Position numbers and translations under genes: made by a program. A DNA stretch of 23,271 bases, taken from positions 1 through 23,271 of the forward strand of contig CAZFXN010000045.1 in assembly GCA_964523015.1 (NCBI GenBank), written 5' to 3'. Position 1 is the stretch's first letter. Each line of letters begins with the position of its first letter. The notes beneath the pieces were generated by a model, which ran no database searches, was not told where the DNA came from, and worked only from the letters and a program-made list of their open reading frames with translations. The stretch comes from JAWXBT01 sp964523015 (GTDB lineage: Bacteria > Bdellovibrionota_C > UBA2361 > J135). Shown piece by piece: positions 1 to 7,461 of this stretch.

Positions 1-52
1 GTTCAAGGTCGCAGCTTAGTGGAATAAGTGTCCACTAAAGTGGGGGAAGATC

Positions 53-142
53 ACTGATGCATTCGTTGGCAGACTAGAGAAAGAACTAAACAGAACTATT
101 TTACCCAGTTCGGCAGGAAGGAAGTCGCGAAAGGAAGTATAA
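53..142 (+). pseudogene. C-terminal remnant of a REP-associated tyrosine transposase (RAYT)
   Basis: The frame ending at TAA 140-142 reads DAFVGRLEKELNRTILP and then a basic AGRKSRKEV tail. I recognise this as the usual C-terminus of IS200-like RAYT proteins (a FVxxLExxLGR-like block followed by a Gly/Arg/Lys tail). The frame meets a stop at 17-19, so only the last 30 or so residues survive. A REP-like hairpin follows immediately, which is the usual setting of RAYT genes. The upstream part (1-52) belongs to something else, possibly the end of another insertion sequence. The assignment rests on a short motif recalled from the family and was not searched. Confidence 0.4.
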
Positions 143-145
143 TGA

Positions 146-165
146 GGGACAGATGGAACTGTCCC
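146..165. repeat. REP-like palindrome
   Basis: GGGACAG at 146-152 and CTGTCCC at 159-165 form a perfect 7-bp stem around a 6-nt loop. Hairpins built on a GGGACAG core next to RAYT-type genes are typical REP elements. It lies about 30 bp before SURF1 and could affect its mRNA 5' end. Only one copy is visible in this window. Confidence 0.45.
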
Positions 166-194
166 CTATTGAATAGTTAGGACATAATAAGGCC

Positions 195-1055
195 ATGAGA
201 TTCTACTTCTCAAAGAAAATTACAATTATAGGTTTAATTGCTGCTGCTCTGATGGTGCGTGCTTCTTTTTGGCAAGCTGAGCGGTATGAATGGAAACTTG
301 GGTTAATTAGTAAGCTAAACGAAAATGTTTCAAAAGATCCGCTTCCCGTTTTAGTAGCGATTTCTGACTTTAATAACGATACCTCCAACTATATTCATAG
401 ACGCGTAATAGTTAATGGAAAATATGATTTTTCAAAGGAGATCGTTCTCCGCAATCGCCGCTTTAAGGATGAGCCTGGGGTTTTTGTAATCACACCTTTA
501 AAAGTTGATGGATCCGATCAATATATTTTAGTTAACCGCGGATTTCTTCCCCTTGCAAAAGCATCACAGGAGAAAAGAGAAATTTTTCATCGTCCTGAGT
601 CCGTAAGTTTTTTAGGACTTCTTAAAGAAACAATGCCGCCAAAATTTCTTGCGCCATCAGATAAGCCGGCAGATCCAAACAATGAACGGATTGATTCATG
701 GGTTCGGGTTGATGTTGAAAATATCTCAAAACAGTTACCTTATTCTGTCGCGCCATTTTATCTTGAAATCATGAAGCTTGGAGATAACGCGACTGGTTAT
801 GAGCTAAACAGTAAGGAGATAGAGGAGCAGATCCTTGATACCAGTGCTGGAAAAGAGGAGCTTTTCTTCCTTCCAGGAAGATCACAAATTACGGCACACA
901 CACAATTTAAAGATGAAGACCTTCCTATTCCTATCTTTGATACCGTTATCCCTCCCGGGCGGCATTACGGTTACATCTTTGAATGGGCAATTATGGCAGC
1001 GGTAACGTTGCTTATTACTTTTGGGTTGCAATTACGAAAACCTAAAAGAATCTGA
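195..1055 (+). CDS. surf1: SURF1-family cytochrome oxidase assembly protein
   Basis: A protein of 286 residues with the SURF1 layout. It has an N-terminal membrane helix (about 8-24) followed by FWQAER (25-30, the family's 'WQ..R' motif), a periplasmic domain containing a VNRGFLPL segment, and a C-terminal PPGRH..GYIFEW motif (His257) leading into a second membrane helix (about 262-280). SURF1 proteins bind haem a and assist its insertion into subunit I of haem-copper oxidases. The partner operon is 11 kb away on the other strand (11477-17278), so the gene is unlinked transcriptionally. The start at 195 is the first ATG before the membrane helix; only a weak AAGG lies upstream. The length is a little above the common 230-250 residues because of an insert near residues 195-235. 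Confidence 0.9.
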   Translation: MRFYFSKKITIIGLIAAALMVRASFWQAERYEWKLGLISKLNENVSKDPLPVLVAISDFNNDTSNYIHRRVIVNGKYDFSKEIVLRNRRFKDEPGVFVITPLKVDGSDQYILVNRGFLPLAKASQEKREIFHRPESVSFLGLLKETMPPKFLAPSDKPADPNNERIDSWVRVDVENISKQLPYSVAPFYLEIMKLGDNATGYELNSKEIEEQILDTSAGKEELFFLPGRSQITAHTQFKDEDLPIPIFDTVIPPGRHYGYIFEWAIMAAVTLLITFGLQLRKPKRI

Positions 1056-1209
1056 TTAATTTAGATAAATCTGAAATCATTAAGATTTCAAGCAACTTCC
1101 TAAAATTTCCTAAGATATATAAGTGAGACAACACAAACCGAGCGACAAAGCTCTTCGATAGAAAAATTAGTAGCAAAATTAGTTGAAAATTTAGTAGCAA
1201 AGTTACGGT
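1056..1209. other. AT-rich spacer with short tandem repeat
   Basis: This 154-bp spacer holds a weak hairpin (TGAAATC 1072-1078 with GATTTCA 1084-1090, 5-nt loop), too AT-rich and lacking a T-run to be a convincing terminator. It also has an imperfect threefold repeat of about 12-13 bp at about 1162-1203, built on AAAATTAGTAGC and ending just before the next start codon. Confidence 0.4.
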
Positions 1210-1887
1210 ATGGCAGCATCTTCTCAAATTACAAGCGCATCACAGGCAGGTAATAAATCTGGGTTAGATACTTATAAAAGCTACCTCAATAAAGAGCAAT
1301 ATTTATCAATTTTGCAGAACATTGCGGGACCTCAAACAGCTCCCAGTAGAAAAACTCCCAAAATCCAAATAAGTAAGAACTCACATTTTAATGAGCCTAT
1401 AAATGTAGGTTTCAATCCAAATAAACCAACCAACATTAGTGGACGATCTCGTTTTTGGAGCGATGCGGATACTCATATAAAAATGGCAGTTATCCACGGG
1501 ATACTTGAAGAGAGTTCAGGATTGCCGATCGAGGACAAAGCGATCTTACTTGCAATAGCCCAGCACGAATCTGGATTTAATCCTGATGCCGCATCAATGT
1601 CGACATCAGCTTCCGGTATTTTTCAGATTATTGATGAGACTGGTGGCGCATTAGGTATTCTAAAAGGAAAGCATTTTGATGTTAATGAAAATATTAAAGC
1701 AGGGGTTATCTTATATAAAGAGAACTTAGGATTACTTCCACGCAATTTACAGGGAACAAATAAAGCTGCTTATATGTATAAGCTTCACCACGATGGCCCG
1801 ACAAAAGATTTTGGTGGACTTAAGATCGGGCATTCTAAGGTTGTGCCGTTGTACAAGAAATTTCTAGGAGCGATTAAGGACATATGA
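1210..1887 (+). CDS. lytic transglycosylase-like (SLT domain) protein, no signal peptide
   Basis: A 225-residue protein. Residues 1-80 are polar and low in hydrophobicity (Ser/Asn/Gln/Lys-rich). Residues about 105-200 carry a goose-type/SLT lysozyme-like domain: LAIAQHESGFNP, with the presumed catalytic Glu120, then SASGIFQI (134-140) and an NIKAG block (161-165) that matches the helix after the active site. The YKLHHDGP segment (190-197) replaces the AYNAG.G loop of Slt proteins and is more like phage or virion-associated muramidases. No N-terminal hydrophobic helix or lipobox exists, so export would need a holin, a contractile or secretion system, or phage-like release. No good Shine-Dalgarno is seen. 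It may be a phage-tail or secretion-system remnant; neighbours do not decide this. Confidence 0.7.
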   Translation: MAASSQITSASQAGNKSGLDTYKSYLNKEQYLSILQNIAGPQTAPSRKTPKIQISKNSHFNEPINVGFNPNKPTNISGRSRFWSDADTHIKMAVIHGILEESSGLPIEDKAILLAIAQHESGFNPDAASMSTSASGIFQIIDETGGALGILKGKHFDVNENIKAGVILYKENLGLLPRNLQGTNKAAYMYKLHHDGPTKDFGGLKIGHSKVVPLYKKFLGAIKDI

Positions 1888-1891
1888 GCAT

Positions 1892-1927
1892 ATATTTCAA
1901 TATGTTACTAAATCACTATTGAAATAT
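1892..1927. promoter_or_regulatory. 11-bp inverted repeat between 1887 stop and HTH gene
   Basis: ATATTTCAATA (1892-1902) and TATTGAAATAT (1917-1927) are perfect complements around a 14-nt loop. The repeat starts 5 bp after the transglycosylase stop codon. There is no GC in the stem base and no T-run, so it is more likely an operator half-site pair than a terminator. It abuts the two palindromes at 1926-1970. Confidence 0.4.
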
Positions 1928-1970
1928 GGTATATTACATAGTACCATTATGGTATATTATTATGTACCAT
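1926..1970. promoter_or_regulatory. two tandem 22-bp palindromes, probable autoregulatory operator
   Basis: Two copies of ATGGTA-N10-TACCAT lie at 1926-1947 and 1949-1970, with nearly the same central 10 bp (both begin TATTA) and a repeat period of 23 bp. Tandem palindromes directly before a small HTH gene are the usual operator layout of self-repressing antitoxin-type regulators. They overlap the first residues of the longest reading frame of that gene, which suggests that its translation starts further downstream or that the operator doubles as leader. Confidence 0.6.
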
Positions 1971-2528
1971 CTATCTATTCCAATAAAACCTAACCAGGGG
2001 ATTACTTCAGAGCGCAAAACTGCTGCTGCTGCAGGACTCTCTCGCGGAGCATTGCGCGACATTTTTTCTACGAAGGCGGGGGTAACTCTTCGTTCACTAA
2101 CAAAGTTAACCGATCACTTAAAACTTAACCTAGAAGTTTTTGCAATACCGCGACACGATCCTAGATCAGATTTTTCGACAATTAGTGCTGGACATAAAGT
2201 TTTACGCGACGGATTTAATTCTTGGAAAATTTACTTTATGGATTTTGTTGATGAGTTTCGAAGAACTCCTGATCCAAGACTAATAATGTTACCTCCTCCT
2301 AAGGAACTGGACGAAAGGCTTTATGCTTTGACTGCCTCTATTGTCTGCTCACTCTCATCTGAAGTAAGCATGCAGATTCCAGATTGGGCAAGTCGGATTT
2401 ATTTTCTTAAAGATCCTTGGTTTCCATCTGGAAGTGAGTCGCTAAAGGCGATGAATATTCTTGAATCTCCGTTGCATTTTAGAAAGAATAATATCTTTGT
2501 TGGTTCGAATTTTCTGGAGAGGACGTAG
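1926..2528 (+). CDS. XRE-like HTH regulator, possible antitoxin of a TA pair
   Basis: The open frame encodes up to 200 residues. The first 15 or so lie inside the palindromes and are probably not translated; an in-frame ATG at 1962 is the next candidate. A helix-turn-helix is visible at about residues 33-70 (KTAAAAGLSRGALRDIF, then VTLRSLTKLTDHLKL). The C-terminal third (about 150-200: PDWASRIYFLKDPWF, LKAMNILESP, FRKNNIFV) matches, from memory, a family of small HTH proteins encoded just before nucleotidyltransferase-like genes. That family link was not verified. Its stop TAG (2526-2528) overlaps a GTG start by one base (TAGTG), the translational coupling typical of toxin-antitoxin operons. 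The tandem palindromes upstream fit autoregulation. Confidence 0.55.
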   Translation: MVYYIVPLWYIIMYHLSIPIKPNQGITSERKTAAAAGLSRGALRDIFSTKAGVTLRSLTKLTDHLKLNLEVFAIPRHDPRSDFSTISAGHKVLRDGFNSWKIYFMDFVDEFRRTPDPRLIMLPPPKELDERLYALTASIVCSLSSEVSMQIPDWASRIYFLKDPWFPSGSESLKAMNILESPLHFRKNNIFVGSNFLERT

Positions 2529-2674
2529 TGTTAAAGGTCTTTCTAAAGATTGGCTTAACGATGCAGCTAAAGGATGCAGCTAAAGGATATCTCCAACCAG
2601 GTTTTGCAAAAAACAGGATCCTTCCAAAAACTAAGTTCGTTATTGAAGAGATCTTAAGTGCTTCCAGCCTCTAA
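2528..2674 (+). CDS. short ORF coupled to the HTH gene, probable toxin remnant
   Basis: GTG at 2528 overlaps the previous stop (TAGTG) and has a good Shine-Dalgarno, GGAGAGGA, 4 nt upstream. The 48-residue product starts LKVFLKIG and ends NRILPKTKFVIEEILSAS. The tail (LPKTKFVIEEIL) looks like the end of a longer protein, so I infer an internally deleted partner of the HTH protein, which leaves an orphan regulator. A perfect 13-bp tandem duplication (2560-2585) sits inside it and shifts the frame; removing one copy gives a different, 38-residue reading. Not recognised with certainty. Confidence 0.35.
   Translation: MLKVFLKIGLTMQLKDAAKGYLQPGFAKNRILPKTKFVIEEILSASSL
2560..2585. repeat. 13-bp perfect tandem duplication
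   Basis: GATGCAGCTAAAG occurs twice head to tail (2560-2572, 2573-2585). Because 13 is not a multiple of 3 it changes the reading frame of the short ORF around it. Confidence 0.9.
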
Positions 2675-2699
2675 AGAACCTATCCTAGTTTGCGCCGGC

Positions 2700-2741
2700 G
2701 CTACCAAATCAGCGCTACCAAGTCAGCGCTACCAAGTCAGC
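2700..2741. repeat. 14-bp tandem triplication spanning the nrdB stop codon
   Basis: Three head-to-tail copies of GCTACCAAGTCAGC (2700-2713 with one mismatch, 2714-2727, 2728-2741). On the minus strand each carries the TAG stop of nrdB (2729-2731, 2715-2717, 2701-2703). With a 14-nt period the three stops fall in three different frames. Confidence 0.95.
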
Positions 2742-3811
2742 ACTGACGCCGCTTGATACTCAGTCACTCGTGTTTCAAAGAAGTTTTTCTCTTTGCCTAG
2801 ATCGATTGTTTCACTCATCCATGGAAATGGATTTTTTGATCCGTAAGTTGCCTTAAGGCCGATGCGCTCTAATCTTCGATCAGCGATGTATTGAACATAC
2901 TCGTTAAACATCGGAGCACTTAGCCCCAAGATTCCGCGAGGCAAGCAATCATGAGCATACTTAATCTCTAGACCGACTGCGATATCGATCTGCTCAGCGA
3001 TATGTTTTTGAAACTCTGGAGTCCAGATCTCTGGGTTCTCTGCCTTAATACCGTTAATCAGATCTATTCCGAAGTTAAGATGGATAGTTTCATCACGCAT
3101 GATGTATTGAAACTGCTCACCAATACCGGTCATGCGGTTTTGACGATGAAAGGAAAGAATCATAGCGAATCCGCTATAAAAAAAGATCCCTTCCATTATT
3201 ACGTAAAATCCGATTAGATTTTCAAGGAATTTCTGGGCTCCCTCAGGTGTTGAAGTTGAGAAACCATCCTTTAGCATCTCGCGAGTAAGGGTCATCTCAA
3301 ATTCATCTTTACTGTTGATCGAGTTTACTTCGTTATACATGTTAAAGATCTGGCCCTCATCAAGTGCCAAAGATTCAACTATGTAATGAAAGGTATGAGT
3401 ATGAACGGCTTCTTCAAATGCTTGACGCAAAAGGTACTGACGACACTCTGGATTAGTAATGTGTTTAAAGATCGCTAAGACAATATTGTTCCCCACCAAA
3501 CTCTCAGCTGTAGCAAAAAATCCTAAATTACGCATGATAACGGCTCTTTCATGCTCATTTAGTTTATCAGATTTCCATAGCTCGATATCTTTTCCCATTG
3601 GAACTTCAGTCGGCATCCAATGATTAGCGCAACCGTTAATGTAATGTTCCCAAGCCCACTTATACTTAATCGGCATAAGCTGATTTACATCCACGGCATT
3701 ACAATTAATAAGACGCTTATCTTTAAGCTGTACGCGTTTACGTTCACCACCTTTGATTTCGCTTGCAGCATCAGAAGTATTATTTTCGTCGTTATCACCA
3801 AAGTTCAACAT
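2729..3811 (-). CDS. nrdB: class Ic ribonucleotide reductase, radical/cofactor subunit beta
   Basis: A 360-residue ferritin-fold subunit that holds the dinuclear metal centre and delivers the oxidising equivalent to NrdA. The metal ligands are visible: Glu103 (AESLVG), Glu134 and His137 (EEAVHTHTF), Glu207 (IMEGIF), Glu241 and His244 (DETIHLNFG). The position that is the radical tyrosine in E. coli (Y122) is Phe141. All ligands, Phe141, Trp65, Tyr236 and the C-terminal radical-transfer Tyr352 sit exactly 14 residues after their Chlamydia trachomatis R2 counterparts (E89, E120, H123, F127, E193, E227, H230, W51, Y222, Y338), and Glu rather than Asp is the first ligand. This is the class Ic signature, which implies a Mn(IV)/Fe(III) cofactor instead of a tyrosyl radical. 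The start at 3811 is preceded by AAGAGGA at good spacing. It is downstream of nrdA (54-bp gap), evidently the same operon. Confidence 0.97.
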   Translation of the reverse strand: MLNFGDNDENNTSDAASEIKGGERKRVQLKDKRLINCNAVDVNQLMPIKYKWAWEHYINGCANHWMPTEVPMGKDIELWKSDKLNEHERAVIMRNLGFFATAESLVGNNIVLAIFKHITNPECRQYLLRQAFEEAVHTHTFHYIVESLALDEGQIFNMYNEVNSINSKDEFEMTLTREMLKDGFSTSTPEGAQKFLENLIGFYVIMEGIFFYSGFAMILSFHRQNRMTGIGEQFQYIMRDETIHLNFGIDLINGIKAENPEIWTPEFQKHIAEQIDIAVGLEIKYAHDCLPRGILGLSAPMFNEYVQYIADRRLERIGLKATYGSKNPFPWMSETIDLGKEKNFFETRVTEYQAASVLTW

Positions 3812-3865
3812 TATTATCCTCTTATTAAATGTAATTTTTTAAAGTATTCAGATCCATAGCACCAA

Positions 3866-6800
3866 CTATTGGCAACTCTCACATCCCTCATCCATGTTAC
3901 AAACCGCTATCTTTGGGGCTTCAGCCTTTGAAGCGCCTGTAGCATCAATTGATCGATCGATTACGATCTCAGAGGAGGAAGATTTATTCTTCATCCAACG
4001 AGGCTGTAATCCTCTTTTGTTAATGTCAGTAGTTGATTTTTCAATCTGAGTAGCACCAAGAGAACGAAGGTAATAAGTTGTCTTTAAGCCTTTCTTCCAA
4101 GCCTGCATAAACATGTCGTTTAATTTTTTACCGTTTGGCTCATTGATATAAAGGTTTAATGATTGACCCATATCGATCCATTTTTGACGACGACTGGCGC
4201 ATTCAATGATCCAATCCGCCTCGATCTCAAATGCAGTGAGGTAAACTCTCTTAAGATCGTCTGGTATTCGATCAATCTCAGCCAGAGTTCCATCAAAGTA
4301 TTTTAGATCGTCAATCATATCAGAATCCCACATCCCCCGCTTCTTTAGTTCGATTACAAGGTATGTGTTAGGAACTGTAAACTCTCCTGAGAGATTAGAT
4401 TTAGCGTAAAGGTGTTTATATGTCGGCTCGATTGATTGAACGACTCCGGTGATATTGGAGATCGTGGCAGTTGGAGCAATCGCCATAGTGTTACTGTTAC
4501 GCATGCCGTGTTTTTTTACACTCTCTCTTACTACTGTCCAATCAAGTGTTGTGGAGGTATCAAGATCTACCCATTCAGCACCGCGCTCATTTTTAAGATT
4601 CTCAAGTGTATCAATCGGCAACAATCCACGATCCCACTTTGATCCCTTGTAAGTTTGATATGTGCCACGCTCTTTAGCTAACTCACTAGATGCAAGAATC
4701 GCATAGTAAGAGATCGATTCCATGCTTTCATCCGCAAACTTAACGGCTTCAGGGCTCGCATAGCTGACTCCCTTTATGTAAAGAGCATCTTGAAACGCCA
4801 TTAAACCAAGGCCAACTGGACGATGTCTCATGTTGGCAGTTTTAGCTTCAGGTGTTGGGTAAAAGTTAATATCAATTACGTTATCAAGCATTCTAATAGC
4901 TGTTTTTACAGTCTTAGCTAAGAGAGCCTGATCGATATCTCCATTAGTCTTAATATGTAAGGCTAAGTTAATAGAACCAAGGTTACATACAGCAGTCTCC
5001 TCTTTTGAAGTATTCAGCAAAATCTCAGTACAGAGGTTCGAGCTATGAACAACTCCTACATGATCTTGAGGAGAGCGAACATTTGAAGGATCCTTAAAAG
5101 TAATCCATGGATGTCCTGTTTCAAAGAGCATGCTCAGCATCTTTCTCCAAATCTGAACTGCTTCTATTTTTTTATAGAGCTTAATCTCTCCTCGCTCTAC
5201 CATTCCCTCATACTCTGCATATCGTTTTTCAAAAGCAGATCCGTAAAGATCATGAAGATCTGGAACATCACTTGGGCTAAAAAGGGTCCAAGTGCCGTTT
5301 TGTGAAACGCGCTTCATAAAGAGATCAGGGATCCAATTTGATGTATTCATGTCATGAGTACGACGACGCTCATCTCCGGTATTTTTGCGAAGCTCTAAAA
5401 AGTCCTCAACATCTAAATGCCAGGTCTCAAGATAAGCGCACATAGCGCCCTTTCTTTTACCACCCTGATTAACAGCAACTGCCGTGTCATTGGCTACTTT
5501 TAGAAACGGAATTACGCCCTGACTAAGTCCATTTGTACCTTTAATAATGGCCCCGGTAGCTCTTACATTGGTCCAGTCATTACCTAAGCCACCAGCCCAT
5601 TTTGATAGCAGCGCGTCATCAGACACGACTTTAAATATGTGATGGAGATCATCCATAATAGTAGAGAGGTAACAGGAGCTAAGCTGCGGATGAAGCGTTC
5701 CTGAATTAAACAGGGTCGGCGTGCTCGACATAAAATGAAAGTTTGAGAGAGTTTCATAAAACTCAATGGCTCGCTCATTTTTCAGTGCTCCTTCGTTAGA
5801 GGCTAATCCCATAGAGACTCGCATCCAAAAGATCTGTGGAGTTTCAAGACGGACTTGATTGCTGTGAATCAGATATCGATCGTAAAGAGTTTGTAATCCT
5901 AAATAAGTAAAGTTTAAGTCCTTACTAAGATCCATCGCACTGGCTAGTTTATCTAGATCAAAATCTAGTAAAGATGGATCGATTCGATCTATAGAGATTG
6001 CTTTTTTAAAGTACTCCTTAAAATAAACCATGTGAACTGAGAGGAGTTTTGGATCTGAGGCTGCAATGCCCATGCTCTCTTTATAGATAACATCTAAGAG
6101 GAGCCGAGCAGCAACCTGGGAATAGGATGGTTCAGACTCAATGCGGGATTTTGCCGCCATAATATTTGAAAGATCGAGTTCAGATTCCTTCATGCCATCA
6201 TAGAAATTGGTTATAGAGAGGGCTAGAATATCCTCAACAGAAACCTCATCTCCAAGACCACTGCAGGCATGTTGAATCCTTTGACGAAGCTGACCTTCTG
6301 AGATCGTTCCGGTAGTTCCATCGAATTTAGTGATGGTAAACTTTTTACCTGCTAAAATTTCAGGAGAAACGGCTGGGAGATCTGCATCACGAGCAATCTT
6401 TAATTCTCTCGTCGCCTCTTCTCTGCTTTCTGCTCTGCCTTCATCTCGATCATCTTCTTCGATTCTTGCCTGCGCTCTTGCAGATCGATAAAGGATGAAA
6501 TCCTTAGCAACATTATAGAAACCTTCAGTCATTAACTGACGTTCAACTTCATCTTGAATTGTCTCAACGTCGATCGACTGACCAAGCTTTGACATCTCAA
6601 CTGCCTTTGTTACGATCTTTGAGGCAACAAGATTAACTGAAGCGATCATGCCACCTGGAGTTGGTCCATCAACTTGGTAAGTTGCGCGGAAAGCTTTTTC
6701 GATGGCAGCAGCGATCTTCATCGGATTAAAACGAACTTGAGTGCCATCACGGCGAATTATCTTTAGGTTTCGTGGAGAATCATCACGGAGCTTTTTTCGA

Positions 6801-7303
6801 TCTTCTCTATAAATAATATAAGCTTTAGCAACTTCATGCTGGCCAACATCCATTAACTTAACTTCAACTATGTCTTGAATCCCTTCAACGGTTAGACTGG
6901 CTCCCTGCTCTGCTTTAGCAATAACCTCTTTTACAACCGCAGCTGTAACATCTTGGACAAGCTGGTAAGCATCTTGCGGTAGAGATTCATTTTTAGAGAT
7001 GGATCTAAGCTCACGAACAGACAGCTCAATCGCCATTGCAATGCGATCAGCTCGAAATGGAACAAGTGTTCCGTTTCTCTTAACAACGGTTACCAGTGAA
7101 GGATCGATCGGGGCAGAGGCTTTTGGTTTTTGGGGAGGGGATTGCTTGGCTACTGCAACTACGCCGTTAAGAGCGCCGTTAGTAGCACCACTAGCAGGCT
7201 TACTCACTGCTCCATTTTTTTGGGCAACTTGTCCGCTTGTAGTAGTTGCTGACTTAGTAGTTCCTTGACTACCTGTTGATCTATCTGCTGGTCTGTTATC
7301 CAT
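3866..7303 (-). CDS. nrdA: ribonucleoside-diphosphate reductase alpha with three ATP-cones
   Basis: A 1145-residue catalytic subunit reducing NDPs to dNDPs. Residues 1-66 are a low-complexity Ala/Thr/Ser/Gly/Pro tail. Two extra ATP-cones follow (about 70-170, VVKRNGTLVPF; about 180-275, IIRRDGTQVRF), then the cone that corresponds to E. coli NrdA's own (about 320-410, ITKFDGTTGTI). The ten-stranded barrel has Cys544 (SSCYLS) and Cys773 (AVCNLGS) as the reducing pair, and Asn756, thiyl Cys758 and Glu760 in NLCTEI. Tyr1077-Tyr1078 (TTYYLRS) are the radical-transfer pair. The C-terminal shuttle cysteines are Cys1134, Cys1141 and Cys1144. The usual NrdA has about 760 residues; long multi-cone forms are known from Chlamydia, matching the class Ic NrdB next to it. 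Start: ATG 7303 with GGAGAAG 6 nt upstream. Two NrdR boxes lie 217-264 bp before the start. Confidence 0.97.
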   Translation of the reverse strand: MDNRPADRSTGSQGTTKSATTTSGQVAQKNGAVSKPASGATNGALNGVVAVAKQSPPQKPKASAPIDPSLVTVVKRNGTLVPFRADRIAMAIELSVRELRSISKNESLPQDAYQLVQDVTAAVVKEVIAKAEQGASLTVEGIQDIVEVKLMDVGQHEVAKAYIIYREDRKKLRDDSPRNLKIIRRDGTQVRFNPMKIAAAIEKAFRATYQVDGPTPGGMIASVNLVASKIVTKAVEMSKLGQSIDVETIQDEVERQLMTEGFYNVAKDFILYRSARAQARIEEDDRDEGRAESREEATRELKIARDADLPAVSPEILAGKKFTITKFDGTTGTISEGQLRQRIQHACSGLGDEVSVEDILALSITNFYDGMKESELDLSNIMAAKSRIESEPSYSQVAARLLLDVIYKESMGIAASDPKLLSVHMVYFKEYFKKAISIDRIDPSLLDFDLDKLASAMDLSKDLNFTYLGLQTLYDRYLIHSNQVRLETPQIFWMRVSMGLASNEGALKNERAIEFYETLSNFHFMSSTPTLFNSGTLHPQLSSCYLSTIMDDLHHIFKVVSDDALLSKWAGGLGNDWTNVRATGAIIKGTNGLSQGVIPFLKVANDTAVAVNQGGKRKGAMCAYLETWHLDVEDFLELRKNTGDERRRTHDMNTSNWIPDLFMKRVSQNGTWTLFSPSDVPDLHDLYGSAFEKRYAEYEGMVERGEIKLYKKIEAVQIWRKMLSMLFETGHPWITFKDPSNVRSPQDHVGVVHSSNLCTEILLNTSKEETAVCNLGSINLALHIKTNGDIDQALLAKTVKTAIRMLDNVIDINFYPTPEAKTANMRHRPVGLGLMAFQDALYIKGVSYASPEAVKFADESMESISYYAILASSELAKERGTYQTYKGSKWDRGLLPIDTLENLKNERGAEWVDLDTSTTLDWTVVRESVKKHGMRNSNTMAIAPTATISNITGVVQSIEPTYKHLYAKSNLSGEFTVPNTYLVIELKKRGMWDSDMIDDLKYFDGTLAEIDRIPDDLKRVYLTAFEIEADWIIECASRRQKWIDMGQSLNLYINEPNGKKLNDMFMQAWKKGLKTTYYLRSLGATQIEKSTTDINKRGLQPRWMKNKSSSSEIVIDRSIDATGASKAEAPKIAVCNMDEGCESCQ

Positions 7304-7322
7304 TTACATCTTCTCCGAAAAA

Positions 7323-7361
7323 ACTTAAGGCAAAAACTTAAGGCAAAAACTTAGGGCAAAA
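7323..7361. repeat. 13-bp tandem triplication in the nrdA leader
   Basis: ACTTAAGGCAAAA is repeated at 7323-7335 and 7336-7348, and with one mismatch at 7349-7361. On the nrdA strand each copy carries a TAA, so the three copies put a stop in every frame just before the nrdA Shine-Dalgarno. Confidence 0.9.
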
Positions 7362-7442
7362 TGTGGAACAAAAATTTCTGTATTCCACGAGCTTCATAGA
7401 GCTTCAGAGAGTTTTTTCAAAAATAACACCAAGCAAAACCCA

Positions 7443-7461
7443 GTAGAGGATACTCCTCTAC
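7443..7461. promoter_or_regulatory. 8-bp perfect hairpin in the nrdA leader
   Basis: GTAGAGGA (7443-7450), loop TAC, TCCTCTAC (7454-7461). It has no T-run on the nrdA strand, so it is not an obvious terminator. The AGAGGAG-like bases are Shine-Dalgarno-like but no start follows in range. It may stabilise the leader or be a regulator site. Confidence 0.45.

Noticed and set aside
1..27. An open frame ending VQGRSLVE at TAA 25-27, followed by GTGTCCACTAAAGTGGG
   Set aside because: It may be the end of an IS transposase and its terminal repeat, but eight residues cannot be assigned.
6999..7268. 89-codon open frame antisense to the start of nrdA
   Set aside because: The low-complexity Ala/Thr-rich N-terminus of NrdA creates it; the opposite strand is certain coding sequence.
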